DNA of 64,000 bases from NCBI RefSeq assembly GCF_003951095.1, contig NZ_QXGL01000001.1, positions 62,001-126,000 of the forward strand, read 5' to 3'. Source of the DNA: Bifidobacterium goeldii. Its GTDB lineage: Bacteria > Actinomycetota > Actinomycetes > Actinomycetales > Bifidobacteriaceae. This document shows positions 1 through 9,698 of the stretch, piece by piece (the stretch's first letter is position 1; every line of letters starts with the position of its first letter). The notes beneath the pieces are model-generated. The model was not told the origin of the DNA. It saw nothing but the letters and a program-made list of their open reading frames with translations, and ran no database searches. Both the position numbers and the translations under genes were made by a program.

Positions 1-876
1 GCGCAGTTTGATTCCCTTGACGCTGCCCAGTGGTTGCAGAATGCGATCAGGGATCTCTATGGGCACGAGGCGACGATGACCCAGGTGTCCCGTCCGACAC
101 CTAGTGGGGCTGTGGTTCAGCGCTACGTAATTCAGGTTGATCGTGGTGGCGCTGCGCTGGCGTTGCAGACAGGTCTGCTCGATCGTCGTAAGCATCTTGT
201 ACTTGGTCTTCCTGCTGAGATTATCAATGGCAACATTGCTCAAGTAAAAGCTGCTTGGCGCGGTGCATTCTTGGCGCATGGTGCTTTATCTGATCCTGGT
301 AAGGCAAGCTTCCTTGAGGTCACTTGCCCGTGCAATGAGGCTGCTCTGGCTTTGGCTGGTGCCGCTCGTCGACTGGGTATCACTGCTAAGCCACGCCAGT
401 TGCGCAGCTCTGAGCGCATTACGCTCAAGGACCCAGATGCTATTGAGCGCATGCTTATTCTGATGGGTGCTCCGCATTCTGCACGCGAATGGACCGGAAA
501 GCGATCCGACGGTGAGGCGCGCGGTAAAGCTAACCGCTTGGCTAATTTCGACGATGCGAATATGCGTCGATCGGCTAAAGCTGCTGCAGAAGCGAGTGAA
601 AAAGTTCGTAGGGCGTTTGAGATTCTCGGTGATGATATTCCAGATAATCTCAAGGCAGCAGGCCAGTTGCGTTTGGATCATGGCGATGCCAGCCTTGAAG
701 AACTGGGTCGTCTTGCAGATCCGCCAATCACCAAGGATGCTATTGCTGGTCGTATCAGGCGACTCTTGCAGCTTGCTGATAAGACTGAGAAGGCGCGCGC
801 TCAAAAGGCGACGCAAGATAAGCCGCAGTCATCTACTCAGGCAGCTGCCGAGCCAGACGCACAGCCGGCTGAATAA
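1..876 (+). CDS. whiA: DNA-binding protein WhiA (5' end outside window)
   Basis: The frame is open from the first base, so about 25-35 N-terminal residues of the usual 315-325 residue protein lie upstream; 291 residues are visible. WhiA has an N-terminal fold related to LAGLIDADG endonucleases and a C-terminal helix-turn-helix. The C-terminal third here (around [23 protein letters not shown]) matches the WhiA helix-turn-helix domain. In actinobacteria it regulates division and differentiation; in non-sporulating bifidobacteria it is a conserved regulator of less clear role. It sits directly before pgk, the usual order in this group. The C-terminus ends in a low-complexity A/Q/P/E tail. Confidence 0.9.
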   Translation, partial: AQFDSLDAAQWLQNAIRDLYGHEATMTQVSRPTPSGAVVQRYVIQVDRGGAALALQTGLLDRRKHLVLGLPAEIINGNIAQVKAAWRGAFLAHGALSDPGKASFLEVTCPCNEAALALAGAARRLGITAKPRQLRSSERITLKDPDAIERMLILMGAPHSAREWTGKRSDGEARGKANRLANFDDANMRRSAKAAAEASEKVRRAFEILGDDIPDNLKAAGQLRLDHGDASLEELGRLADPPITKDAIAGRIRRLLQLADKTEKARAQKATQDKPQSSTQAAAEPDAQPAE

Positions 877-906
877 GCTCACTCGGTATTGCACACATAT
901 TGTTCA

Positions 907-940
907 GGGTTACGTCCGCGATGTGGACGTAACCCTTCTT
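907..940 (+). terminator. Terminator after whiA
   Basis: A perfect 11-bp inverted repeat (GGGTTACGTCC / GGACGTAACCC, 907-917 and 925-935) with a 7-nt loop is followed by TTCTTTG. It separates whiA from pgk. Confidence 0.7.
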
Positions 941-1072
941 TGCATGTTGCACAATCCTGCATGTTCCTGTTGTGCATGCTGTGTCACACTGGTGATTGTT
1001 CTGTATCGCTTGTATTATTCAAAGTGGCTAAAACCGGCCATTCCCCGCGCAAGCGGATAGGAAAGGATACAC

Positions 1073-2278
1073 ATGAAGACACTCAAGGATCTTGGAGATC
1101 TCAAGGGCAAGCGCGTTCTGGTTCGCGCTGATTTCAACGTCCCGCTGGACGGCACCACCATCACTGATGACGGCCGTATCAAGGCTGCGCTGCCGACCAT
1201 TAAGACGCTGCGCGAAGAAGGCGCCAAGGTCATTTTGATGGCTCACCTCGGCCGTCCGAAGGGCAAGGTCGTCCCCGAGCTGTCCCTGGCTCCGGTTGCT
1301 GCTCGCCTCGGTGAGCTGCTCGGCATCACGGTGCCGCTGGCTAAGGATACCTACGGTGAGGATGCTCAGGCCAAGGTTGCTGCCATGAACGACGGCGACG
1401 TGGTGCTGCTTGAGAACGTGCGCTTCAACCCGGAGGAGACCAGCAAGGATCCGGCCGAGCGTGCTGCATACGCCAAGAAGATCGCTGCCCTCGGTGAGGC
1501 ATTCGTCTCTGATGGCTTCGGCGTGGTCCACCGTGCTCAGGGCTCCAACTACGACGTGGCTGCCGATCTGCCGGCTGCTGCTGGCCTGCTGGTGGAGAAG
1601 GAAGTTAAAGCTCTGTCCAAGGCTACCGAGAACCCGGAGCGTCCGTTCACCGTCGTGCTCGGCGGTTCCAAGGTCTCCGACAAGCTCGGAGTGATCGAGA
1701 ACCTGCTCGACAAGGCCAACCGCCTCGTCATCGGCGGCGGCATGGTGTTCACCTTCCTCAAGGCCAAGGGCTACGAGGTCGGCACCTCCCTGCTCGAAGA
1801 GGACCAGCTTGACAAGGTCAAGGGCTACATTGAGACCGCTGAGAAGAACGGCGTTGAGCTCGTGCTGCCGACCGATATCGTTGTGAACCCGGGCTTCCCG
1901 AAGTCCGACGCCGACGTCGCTCCGGAAGTTGTTCCGGCTGACGCTATCCCGGCTGACAAGATGGGCCTCGACATTGGCCCGGAGTCCCAGAAGCTGTTCC
2001 ACGACAAGATCGTTGACTCCAAGACTGTCGTGTGGAACGGCCCGATGGGCGTGTTCGAGATCGCTGCCTTCGCTGATGGCACCAAGGCTGTGGCTCAGGG
2101 CCTCGTTGACGCTACCAAGGCTGGCGCATTCACCATCGTCGGTGGCGGCGACTCCGCTTCCGCAGTGCGCAACCTCGGCTTCCCGGAGGATGGTTTCTCG
2201 CACATCTCCACCGGTGGTGGCGCTTCCCTCGAGTTCCTTGAGGGCAAGGAGCTGCCGGGCCTGAAGGTACTCGAGTAG
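1073..2278 (+). CDS. pgk: Phosphoglycerate kinase
   Basis: Cytosolic glycolytic enzyme converting 1,3-bisphosphoglycerate and ADP to 3-phosphoglycerate and ATP. At 401 residues it is full length for the family. The N-terminal [10 protein letters not shown] and HLGRPKG substrate-binding motifs and the C-terminal GGGDSASA nucleotide-binding loop are present. The ATG has an AAAGGA ribosome site about 7 nt upstream. Codon use is strongly biased to C/G-ending major codons, unlike the neighbouring tpiA, as expected for a very highly expressed gene. A 13-bp hairpin separates it from tpiA. Confidence 0.98.
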   Translation: MKTLKDLGDLKGKRVLVRADFNVPLDGTTITDDGRIKAALPTIKTLREEGAKVILMAHLGRPKGKVVPELSLAPVAARLGELLGITVPLAKDTYGEDAQAKVAAMNDGDVVLLENVRFNPEETSKDPAERAAYAKKIAALGEAFVSDGFGVVHRAQGSNYDVAADLPAAAGLLVEKEVKALSKATENPERPFTVVLGGSKVSDKLGVIENLLDKANRLVIGGGMVFTFLKAKGYEVGTSLLEEDQLDKVKGYIETAEKNGVELVLPTDIVVNPGFPKSDADVAPEVVPADAIPADKMGLDIGPESQKLFHDKIVDSKTVVWNGPMGVFEIAAFADGTKAVAQGLVDATKAGAFTIVGGGDSASAVRNLGFPEDGFSHISTGGGASLEFLEGKELPGLKVLE

Positions 2279-2305
2279 TATTTACCCCTTCGCGGCAATA
2301 CACTC

Positions 2306-2335
2306 CAGTGGCTCCCCTGACAAGGGGAGCCACTG
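2306..2335 (+). terminator. Hairpin between pgk and tpiA
   Basis: A 13-bp perfect stem (2306-2318 with 2323-2335, core GGCTCCCC / GGGGAGCC) has a 4-nt GACA loop. No T-run follows, so it may act as a partial terminator or mRNA stabiliser that lowers tpiA expression relative to pgk. The stem core recurs elsewhere in the window. Confidence 0.6.
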
Positions 2336-2359
2336 TGATCTCTGAAGGAGAAACGAGAC

Positions 2360-3175
2360 ATGGCATCCAAGCGCATTCCGCTCATTGCGGGCAATTGGAA
2401 GATGAACTTCGATCATCTCGAAGCCACGTATTTCGTGCAGAAACTCGTGTGGCTGCTACGTGATGCGCGCTTCGACTATTCACGTTGTGAAATCGCGCTT
2501 ATGCCTTCGTTTACATCGTTGCGCTCTGTGCAGGTACTGGTTGAAGCTGATCGATTGAAAATCCGTTACGGTGCGCAATCAGTTTCAGTTACTACACAAG
2601 GCGCATTTACTGGCGATGTCTCCGCTGACATGATCGCTCATTTGGGATGCTCATATGTGATCGTGGGGCATTCTGAACGTCGCAAATATCATCCTGAAGA
2701 TGATGCAAACATTGTCGATCAGGTACGAGCAGTACTCGCTGCCGGCATGCAACCGATTCTGTGCGTTGGTGAAAGCTTTGAAGAACGACGGCAGGGTATT
2801 GAACTCGATTTTGCTGTCGGCCAAGTGCATGATGTGACTCGCGATCTATCCGATGAAGAAGCCGCTCGCCTCATCATCGCATATGAACCCGTGTGGGCTA
2901 TTGGCACTGGTATGGTTGCAACCCCAGACACCGCGCAGGAGGCTGCGCAAGCGATCCGCGATGATTTGCGCGAAACATTTGATGCGCAAGTCGCTGATAC
3001 CGTGCGCATTCTGTACGGTGGCTCCGTCACGTCGCGCAATGCAGTCCAACTGATTGAAGAGCCTGACGTTGATGGATTCCTTATCGGTGGCGCATCTCTA
3101 GATGCTGATGAAATGGCGAAAATTGCTCGTTTGACACTCAAAGCCACGTCCACGCGTGCAATACGCCGCTCGTAA
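2360..3175 (+). CDS. tpiA: Triosephosphate isomerase
   Basis: Interconverts glyceraldehyde-3-phosphate and dihydroxyacetone phosphate. The 271-residue protein carries the catalytic lysine in GNWKMN near residue 13, the histidine in IVGHSERR, the catalytic glutamate in AYEPVWAIGTG and the phosphate-binding loops YGGSV and IGGASLD. A GAAGGAG ribosome site precedes the ATG. The body is more AT-rich and less codon-biased than pgk. It is slightly longer than the classical ~250 residues, with a basic C-terminal tail, which is common in actinobacteria. Confidence 0.97.
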   Translation: MASKRIPLIAGNWKMNFDHLEATYFVQKLVWLLRDARFDYSRCEIALMPSFTSLRSVQVLVEADRLKIRYGAQSVSVTTQGAFTGDVSADMIAHLGCSYVIVGHSERRKYHPEDDANIVDQVRAVLAAGMQPILCVGESFEERRQGIELDFAVGQVHDVTRDLSDEEAARLIIAYEPVWAIGTGMVATPDTAQEAAQAIRDDLRETFDAQVADTVRILYGGSVTSRNAVQLIEEPDVDGFLIGGASLDADEMAKIARLTLKATSTRAIRRS

Positions 3176-3280
3176 CGTCGAGAGTGGGGTAAGCCTGCTC
3201 GCGATTCGGCGCGCGCAAGCGTTTTTCAATGCCCTGCGCTATGCTTGTGTCTCAGTGAAATTTTTACTGGAGGTTGTTCC

Positions 3281-3529
3281 GTGCAGATTGTGAAGATCGT
3301 TCTCGATGTCATCGTTGTCATCCTGTCCATCCTGTTGACACTGCTCATCCTTATGCACAAGGGTAAGGGCGGCGGCCTGTCCGACATGTTCGGTGGCGGT
3401 CTGACGCAGAACGCTGGTACTTCGGGTGTTGCAGAGAAGAACTTGAACCGTTGGACGGTTATTATTGCTCTGCTGTGGGTTGCGATTATCATCGCTCTCG
3501 GCCTGATGACCAAGTTCAACCTCGTCTGA
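3281..3529 (+). CDS. secG: Preprotein translocase subunit SecG
   Basis: Small membrane subunit of the SecYEG channel, 82 residues. Two transmembrane helices (about residues 3-24 and 53-75) flank a glycine-rich cytoplasmic loop (KGKGGGLSDMFGGG) typical of SecG. The GTG start at 3281 was chosen because TGGAGG lies 7-8 nt before it; the frame is open upstream, but no better start has a ribosome site. It follows tpiA, the standard actinobacterial order. Confidence 0.93.
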   Translation: MQIVKIVLDVIVVILSILLTLLILMHKGKGGGLSDMFGGGLTQNAGTSGVAEKNLNRWTVIIALLWVAIIIALGLMTKFNLV

Positions 3530-3565
3530 TATCACCTTGTTTGATCGCATAGCGTGATCGTATTC

Positions 3566-3608
3566 GAGCCATGATCCCGGGTAAATCCCGGTTGATCATG
3601 GCTCTTTT
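3566..3608 (+). terminator. Terminator after secG
   Basis: Inverted repeat GAGCCATGAT / ATCATGGCTC (3566-3575 and 3595-3604), with an inner CCGGG/CCCGG pairing, is followed by TTTTC. It lies 37 nt after the secG stop and just before the ldh ribosome site. Confidence 0.75.
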
Positions 3609-3630
3609 CATGAAATAGGAGAAACACGTC

Positions 3631-4581
3631 ATGGTCACTATGAACCGCAACAAAGTTGTTATCGTCGGCACTGGTCAAGTGGGAGCAACTGCAGCGTTCG
3701 CCATTGTTACCCACGGTTTGTGCAATGAACTCGTACTGATTGATCATTTCGCTGACAAAGCATTAGGCGAAGCTCACGATCTTGATGATGGTAGTGAGTT
3801 CCAAGATCGTCATGTAAAAGTGCATGCCGGCGATTATGCAGACTGCAAAGATGCCGATATCGTGGTCATCACTGTTGGCCGTAAGCCTCCAGCAGGCTCA
3901 ACTCGACTTGCAGAACTCGGTTTCACTGTCGGCCTTGTTGGCGATGTTGTCGACAACGTCATGGCATCCGGTTTCGATGGCGTAATCGTCATGGTTTCTA
4001 ACCCGGTTGATGTGATGGCCTGGTACGCGTGGAAGCGTTCTGGCTTGCCACGCACACAAGTTCTCGGAACTGGTACCGCGCTCGATACGTCACGTTTGAA
4101 GACCATCATCGGTGAAGAAACTGGTCTCGACCCGCGCAACGTTGGCGGTTTCGTGATGGGCGAGCATGGCGATTCCCAGTTCGCAGCATGGTCAACTGTT
4201 TCGCTGGGCGGCAAGCCGTTCGCGCGCTTCCTTGCTGACAATCAGGATCGCTTCTCGTCGATTTCCACCGCGCAGATCGAGAAGAAAGTACGCATTCGTG
4301 GCAATGAGATCGTTGCCGCTAAACACGGTACGAATTATGGCATCGCCTCCACGGTTGCCGGTATTGTGCAGACGATTCTGTGGGATGAACGTCGTATTGT
4401 GCCTGTTTCTACACTGCTGGACGGCGAATATGGTGAGCATGACGTGTTCCTCGGCGTGCCTACCGAACTGCGCGCCAACGGTGCAAACGAAATCGTTGAA
4501 CTCGATTTGACTGATGATGAGCTTGCAAAACTGCATCATTCTGCTGAACTGATCCGCTCGTATTGCGAGGGTCTGCTGTGA
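3631..4581 (+). CDS. ldh: L-lactate dehydrogenase
   Basis: Reduces pyruvate to L-lactate with NADH, regenerating NAD+ at the end of the bifid shunt. The 316-residue protein has the Rossmann motif GTGQVGATAAF, the substrate-orienting arginine region, and the catalytic histidine in GEHGDSQFAAW. AGGAGA lies 8 nt before the ATG; a second ATG three codons later is possible. The stop overlaps the GTG start of the next gene, suggesting translational coupling. A malate dehydrogenase assignment is less likely because the GEHGDSQ context and C-terminal half are LDH-like. Confidence 0.95.
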   Translation: MVTMNRNKVVIVGTGQVGATAAFAIVTHGLCNELVLIDHFADKALGEAHDLDDGSEFQDRHVKVHAGDYADCKDADIVVITVGRKPPAGSTRLAELGFTVGLVGDVVDNVMASGFDGVIVMVSNPVDVMAWYAWKRSGLPRTQVLGTGTALDTSRLKTIIGEETGLDPRNVGGFVMGEHGDSQFAAWSTVSLGGKPFARFLADNQDRFSSISTAQIEKKVRIRGNEIVAAKHGTNYGIASTVAGIVQTILWDERRIVPVSTLLDGEYGEHDVFLGVPTELRANGANEIVELDLTDDELAKLHHSAELIRSYCEGLL

Positions 4582-5465
4582 GTATGACGCCGACCAATAC
4601 ACCATCAGTAACATCCACGCCCGCTAGTCGCGCAGATCATATTCGATTAGTTGTTGCTGACCTCGACGGCACACTATTGCATGATGGTGCTACGTTTGAA
4701 GAACGATTCATTACGCAGCAATCCATTGACACGATCCAGCGCGTGCACGATGCCGGCTACCGTTTCGCGATCGCTACAGCACGACCAGTAAGCACAGGGC
4801 TCGCGTTCGCGCAGAAGCTACCGGCAGATGCTGTGATCTACCTTAACGGTGCACTTATCGACTTCGATCCGACGCATTCTGACTTCGAGTTGCTGACTGG
4901 TGCGAAACCTGCTGCTGAAGGTCATCTTGTCAAAATCGGTTTTGCGTCAACGCGTGCTTGTGAAGTGTGCCGCATGTTTCTAGCTGAAATGCCGACTTTG
5001 AAAATTGGCATTGTTATGGATGACGTGCGATACACCAACTTTGACGTTAGCGTGTATTGGAAAACGCAAACGTGGCGGTATACGGATTTTTCTGACAGTG
5101 ATATTCCTGCAGGCCTCGCTGACAAAATCACTATTTTCCCTGATGAAGCACAGTGGAAGCGACTGGAAACGCTTGTTCCTGATGATTTTGACGTGCATAT
5201 TTCTGAAGGAACTATGTGGATGCTCATGAGCCCACAAGCTAATAAAGAGCATGCATTGCGTATGGTGTGTGACCGTTTTGGAGTATCGCTTGACCAGACG
5301 GTTACGTTTGGCGACGATACGATCGATATCGCAATGATGCAAGAATCTGGATGCTCAGTTGCTGTAGCGAATGCTAATCCGGCCGTGCTTGATATTGCGA
5401 GCGAAATCTGCACCTCGAATAACGATGATGGTGTAGCACGTTGGCTTGAGGAGCATTTGCTGTAG
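4578..5465 (+). CDS. HAD-superfamily (Cof-type) phosphatase
   Basis: Predicted magnesium-dependent phosphatase of the haloacid dehalogenase superfamily, Cof/YbjI-like subgroup, 295 residues. Motif I is VVADLDGTLL near residue 27 (nucleophile and acid-base aspartates), motif III a conserved lysine region, and motif IV TFGDDTIDIAMM with the metal-binding aspartates. The GTG start overlaps the ldh stop and has CGAGGG 7 nt upstream; ATG at 4584 is an alternative. Such proteins act on sugar phosphates or FMN-like compounds; the substrate cannot be read from the sequence. Confidence 0.85.
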   Translation: MSMTPTNTPSVTSTPASRADHIRLVVADLDGTLLHDGATFEERFITQQSIDTIQRVHDAGYRFAIATARPVSTGLAFAQKLPADAVIYLNGALIDFDPTHSDFELLTGAKPAAEGHLVKIGFASTRACEVCRMFLAEMPTLKIGIVMDDVRYTNFDVSVYWKTQTWRYTDFSDSDIPAGLADKITIFPDEAQWKRLETLVPDDFDVHISEGTMWMLMSPQANKEHALRMVCDRFGVSLDQTVTFGDDTIDIAMMQESGCSVAVANANPAVLDIASEICTSNNDDGVARWLEEHLL

Positions 5466-5508
5466 TTACCAATCGTGGTTGGTCAGAAACTATAGGACCA
5501 TTGGGATT

Positions 5509-6915
5509 ATGACGGCAAGCACAATGGATGCAAGGCTTGGCTCTCAACCGGTAGTGCGTCTTGCGCTGACGATGTCAGTATCGACGATTGTCGCGCAAGG
5601 CGCAAACGCTTCATATACGATTATCGACCGACTATTTATTGGCCATATTCCGCATGTCGGTAATGAAGCGATGACTGGCGTCGGGATTTGTTTTCCGATT
5701 CTACTAGCTGTTACCGCGTTCGCATCGTTAATCGGCGCCGGGGGAGCGCCACGCGCGTCTATTGAACTTGGCCGTGGCAATTTCAAAAAAGCTGAACGTA
5801 TTCTTGGCACGAGTACCGCATTCTTGTTGATAATTGCTGTAACGCTCACCATCGTGCTGCAGCTGACCAAACGGCCAATTCTACTTGCGTTTGGCGCCAG
5901 CGAAGCCACCATCGGGTATGCACTTGATTTCATCACCGTGTATTTATGTGGCACCGTGTTTGTACAGCTGACGCTTGGACTCAATAATTTCATTTCCGCG
6001 CAAGGCAAAACCGCAGTAGCAATGGTGTCTGTACTTATTGGCACTGGCGTGAGCATCGCACTGGACCCGTTATGCATTTTTGTACTCGGTTGGGGTGTAA
6101 GGGGAGCGGCTGTCGCAAACGTTATTGCACAGATGATCTCAACACTATGGATTGTCTGGTTCCTATCCTCTGGCCGCAGCACAATCCGACTGCGACTAGC
6201 TAATATTCGCTGCGATCAGCTTATTGTGCCTGTACTGTCGCTTGGCCTTGCACCATTTATCATGCAGATTACCGAGTGTCTTATCAACGTCGTGTTTAAC
6301 GTGGGACTGCAACAGTATGGTGGCGATGATTACGTTACTGCCATCACGATTATTACTTCGCTCATGCAGATTGTGAGCGTATTGACTGCGGGCTTCCAGC
6401 AAGGTATTCAGCCGATTATCGGGTTTAATTTCGGCGCACGCAACATGAGCCGTGTGCGGGAAGCGATTCGCATGGCATTTGTTACGCAGATTATCTCTGC
6501 AACAGCACTAGTTTCTCTACTGGCTGCGTTCCCTAACTGTTTTGCTACATGGTTTACCAGCAAGCCAGATGTCATCGCAATCGTTACGCAGATGATGCCG
6601 ATTTTTGTATGCGGATGGGGAATTTTCGGCATTCAGATGGGCGCGCAATGTGCACTGGTTGGTATGGGACAGGCACGACTGTCGATTTTTCTAGCGATTT
6701 TGCGCAAGATTATTCTGCTTGTGCCGCTCGCATTGATATTGCCGCATTGGATCGGCGTCAACGGTGTGTTCATCGCGGAGCCGATTTCCGATGCGACGTC
6801 TGGCATTGTTGCTGGTGTTTTGTTCGCTATCGCCTATCGGCGCGTTCGCCGCACGATCGAATCAGCGACACCAATCAATATGCCGAGTACTGCAGGCGCC
6901 AACCAGCCCAATTGA
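5509..6915 (+). CDS. MATE-family efflux transporter
   Basis: Integral membrane antiporter of the multidrug and toxic compound extrusion family, 468 residues with about 12 predicted helices. The N-terminal segment SVSTIVAQGANASYTIIDRL and the repeated internal symmetry, including a second ISAQGK/GFQQGIQPIIGFNFGAR region, resemble MepA-like MATE proteins. ATG at 5509 was chosen over upstream in-frame codons because TAGGA precedes it and the membrane domain starts soon after. Its 3' end overlaps the tail of brnQ on the other strand by 82 bp. Confidence 0.88.
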   Translation: MTASTMDARLGSQPVVRLALTMSVSTIVAQGANASYTIIDRLFIGHIPHVGNEAMTGVGICFPILLAVTAFASLIGAGGAPRASIELGRGNFKKAERILGTSTAFLLIIAVTLTIVLQLTKRPILLAFGASEATIGYALDFITVYLCGTVFVQLTLGLNNFISAQGKTAVAMVSVLIGTGVSIALDPLCIFVLGWGVRGAAVANVIAQMISTLWIVWFLSSGRSTIRLRLANIRCDQLIVPVLSLGLAPFIMQITECLINVVFNVGLQQYGGDDYVTAITIITSLMQIVSVLTAGFQQGIQPIIGFNFGARNMSRVREAIRMAFVTQIISATALVSLLAAFPNCFATWFTSKPDVIAIVTQMMPIFVCGWGIFGIQMGAQCALVGMGQARLSIFLAILRKIILLVPLALILPHWIGVNGVFIAEPISDATSGIVAGVLFAIAYRRVRRTIESATPINMPSTAGANQPN

Positions 6916-8180
6916 TAGGCGTGCCATGGTAGCCATGATAATGCGGCCTCCAACCATGGCAGTGAACCGCCAAACACTGTGGTTAGACTTGCCACGCAGG
7001 TTGCAAATGAGACGATGGCAACAAGCAGTACTGCCCAGAAATACACGCGCGGGAATCGTTCTCCGAGTACCTGATGAGTCAACGCAAGAAGTACGAGCAC
7101 GATTGAGATTGGATACAGCGCTGCAAGTACTGGCACTGACACTTTGATAATCACGCTTAATCCAGCGTTCGAAACGGCAAAACTGAACACGGTGAATATC
7201 ACCTGCCACGTGCGGTAGCTCACTGTATGGCCAGCAATGGTGCGGAATCGCTCATGAAAATACGTCGCACACGTGCAAATGAGACCAGTACACACGTTGA
7301 GACAGGCGACAACGAACACAATACCGAGGAACGCAGTACCAGCTGTGCCGAATACTGATGATGTGAGATTAGTAAGCACCGTAGCACCAGTGTCATGCTG
7401 AGCATCAATTGCAGCGATTGCGCCAGAAACAACACCAACGTAACTGAGTACGCCGTAAATAATAACGAGCAGTACTCCAGTACCGATACCAGCGAATGCA
7501 GTTTCGCGGCGTACTTGCGACTCATCATCAATATGCGCGTCGCGAATGTTCGCTGAGATGACAATACCGAAATACAATGCAGCCAGCAGATCCATAGTTT
7601 GATATCCGTCAAGGAATCCGCGAGCTAATTGTCCGTTTGCATAATTGCCGCTGGGTTGACTTGCTGTACCAATGCCGTGGATGAGGCAGGCAATAAAAAT
7701 CACGGCAATGAGCACGAGTAGTAGCGGGCCCATAAACCGCCCAAGCACTTTTGACAGTTTTTCTGGATGCTGCGCAAACAGGTATGCAAGTACGAAGAAT
7801 ACCAGCGAATATACAAGTCGCGCAGGCACAATGGCCGTGCTCGCGACGAACGGTGTAACCATCATTTCAAATGATGTAGTCGCGGTACGGGGGATTGCAA
7901 AGCACGGGCCAATTGTCAAAATGATTGCTACGCCGAGTAGCAACGCAAACTTGTGAGACACTCGCCCGGCAAGTGCATCAAAACCACCAGCAAAAGTGAC
8001 AGCAATAACACCAAGAATCGGTAAACCCACTGCAGAAACAATAAAACCAGCTGCTGCCGGGAGCGCTGCCGAACCGGCTTGCGCGCCAACAAATGGTGGA
8101 AAAATAAGATTTCCAGCACCGAAGAACATCGAGAAAAACGTGAACGTCATTACTAGACGTTGGCGTGTAGTTAATGTCAT
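6834..8180 (-). CDS. brnQ: Branched-chain amino acid:cation symporter BrnQ (LIVCS family)
   Basis: Imports leucine, isoleucine and valine with Na+ or H+. The 448-residue protein has about 12 hydrophobic segments and the family's N-terminal signature FFSMFFGAGNLIFPPFVG with GPCFAIPRTATTSFEM further on. The gene converges on the MATE gene and its last 27 codons lie antisense to the MATE C-terminus; no earlier in-frame stop exists, so the overlap is real unless there is a sequencing error. A GGGCATCACC-type weak leader precedes the ATG. Confidence 0.9.
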   Translation of the reverse strand: MTLTTRQRLVMTFTFFSMFFGAGNLIFPPFVGAQAGSAALPAAAGFIVSAVGLPILGVIAVTFAGGFDALAGRVSHKFALLLGVAIILTIGPCFAIPRTATTSFEMMVTPFVASTAIVPARLVYSLVFFVLAYLFAQHPEKLSKVLGRFMGPLLLVLIAVIFIACLIHGIGTASQPSGNYANGQLARGFLDGYQTMDLLAALYFGIVISANIRDAHIDDESQVRRETAFAGIGTGVLLVIIYGVLSYVGVVSGAIAAIDAQHDTGATVLTNLTSSVFGTAGTAFLGIVFVVACLNVCTGLICTCATYFHERFRTIAGHTVSYRTWQVIFTVFSFAVSNAGLSVIIKVSVPVLAALYPISIVLVLLALTHQVLGERFPRVYFWAVLLVAIVSFATCVASLTTVFGGSLPWLEAALSWLPWHAYQLGWLAPAVLGILIGVADSIVRRTRR

Positions 8181-8295
8181 GGTGATGCCCTTCTACTGGG
8201 TTGTTGCCTTCAATCGTGCATGCTTACGCTGCTGTTTACACTGCGGGCATTAACCTTACCGGATACGTCGGAAGATGGCAGTGAGCGAGAATGAA

Positions 8296-8327
8296 GAAGC
8301 TCCCGACCCAAACGGATCGGGAGCTTC
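8296..8327 (-). terminator. Terminator after tal
   Basis: 11-bp inverted repeat GAAGCTCCCGA / TCGGGAGCTTC (8296-8306 and 8317-8327), located 48 nt past the tal stop on the minus strand, followed on that strand by TTCATTCTC. Confidence 0.65.
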
Positions 8328-8374
8328 AATCAACTAGTCAGTCAGTGACTGCCGGTGACGTTGTGAAACGCGAA

Positions 8375-9478
8375 TCAGGCGTTCACGCGGTCGATGCCGG
8401 ACTGCACGTCAGCCAGCACGGAGTCCCAAGACTTGATGAAGGCAGCGACACCGTCGGCCTCCAGCTTGTCGGTGACATCCTTGAGGTTGATGCCCAGCTC
8501 AGCCAGCTTGTTGATGATGGCGTGGGACTCTTCGTAGGTGCCCTCGATGGACGGAGCGCCGTTGCCGTGATCGGCCAGAGCGTTCAGGGTCTTCTCCGGC
8601 ATGGTGTTGACGATGTGCGGAGCAACCAGCTCGTCAACGTACTTGCAATCGGAGTAAGCCGGGTTCTTGGTGCCGGTGGAAGCCCACAGCGGACGCTGAA
8701 CCTTAGCGCCCTTGGCAGCCAGGTCAGCCCAGCGCGGATCAGAAGCGAACTTCTTCTCGAACAGCTCGTAAGCGAGGCGAGCGTTAGCCACAGCAGCCTT
8801 GCCTTCGAGAGCCTTGGCTTCATCGGAGCCGTTAGCTTCCAGCAGCTTGTCCACAGCGGTGTCCACGCGGGAGACGAAGAAGGAAGCGACGGAGCCGATG
8901 TGCTTCAGGTCGTGGCCGTTAGCAGCAGCCTGAGCGATGCCCTCGATGTAAGCGTCGATGACCTGCTCGTAGCGCTCGAGCGAGAAGATCAGGGTGACGT
9001 TCACGGAGATGCCCTTAGCCAGGGTAGCGGTGATTGCCGGCAGGCCTTCGAGGGTTGCCGGGATCTTGATCATTGCGTTCGGGCGGTTGACCTTCTCCCA
9101 CAGTTCCACAGCCTGCTTCTCGGTGGCTTCGGTCTCGTGAGCCAGACGCGGGTCAACTTCGATGGAGACGCGGCCATCGACGAAGTCGGTAGCCTCAGCG
9201 ATCTCACGGAAGATATCGGTGGCGTTACGCACGTCGGTGGTGGTGAGCTCGCGCACTGCGGTCTCCACGTCGACCTTGCCCAGCTCCTTGAGCTGTGCGT
9301 CGTACGGGCCGACCTGGCTCAGAGCCTTCTGGAAGATGGACGGGTTGGTGGTCACACCGACAACGTTCTTGTTGGCGATGAGGTCCTGCAGGGAGCCGGA
9401 CTCGATGCGGGAGCGGGACAGATCGTCCAGCCAAATGGAAACGCCGTTGTCAGACGTGCGCTGAGTTGCTTCAGTCAT
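8375..9478 (-). CDS. tal: Transaldolase
   Basis: Transfers a dihydroxyacetone unit between sedoheptulose-7-phosphate and glyceraldehyde-3-phosphate; with transketolase it supplies pentose phosphates for the bifid shunt. At 367 residues it belongs to the longer actinobacterial/cyanobacterial transaldolase type. The Schiff-base lysine is in NAMIKIPAT and the N-terminal TTNPSIFQKAL loop is conserved. AGGAG lies before the ATG. It shows high codon bias and lies 220 nt downstream of tkt on the same strand, with a hairpin between them. Confidence 0.96.
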   Translation of the reverse strand: MTEATQRTSDNGVSIWLDDLSRSRIESGSLQDLIANKNVVGVTTNPSIFQKALSQVGPYDAQLKELGKVDVETAVRELTTTDVRNATDIFREIAEATDFVDGRVSIEVDPRLAHETEATEKQAVELWEKVNRPNAMIKIPATLEGLPAITATLAKGISVNVTLIFSLERYEQVIDAYIEGIAQAAANGHDLKHIGSVASFFVSRVDTAVDKLLEANGSDEAKALEGKAAVANARLAYELFEKKFASDPRWADLAAKGAKVQRPLWASTGTKNPAYSDCKYVDELVAPHIVNTMPEKTLNALADHGNGAPSIEGTYEESHAIINKLAELGINLKDVTDKLEADGVAAFIKSWDSVLADVQSGIDRVNA

Positions 9479-9642
9479 ATTTGTTATTCTCCTTGTGAGA
9501 TTTCGCCCTCGGTTCCTCTTTCTTGTGCGAGAAGCGCCGCCCCGTTGTACAGGATTTGGGTCAGTGGGCTCAAGCGTGCTTTCCCAAATCAGGCTAAACC
9601 TGACGTCGCCCCTCGAAAGGGGAGCCGATACATCTTTACGTT

Positions 9643-9686
9643 AACCCCGTGCGGGCGTGTGATCATTCAACAGCCCGCACGAGGTT
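9643..9686 (-). terminator. Hairpin after tkt
   Basis: Inverted repeat CGTGCGGGC / GCCCGCACG (9648-9656 and 9673-9681), extended by AACC/GGTT, sits 13 nt beyond the tkt stop on the minus strand. No strong T-run follows, so tal may receive read-through. Confidence 0.6.
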
Positions 9687-9698
9687 ATGAGTAGTGGA

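Noticed and set aside
240..653. Antisense open frames under whiA
   Set aside because: Shadows of the whiA coding sequence without supporting signals.
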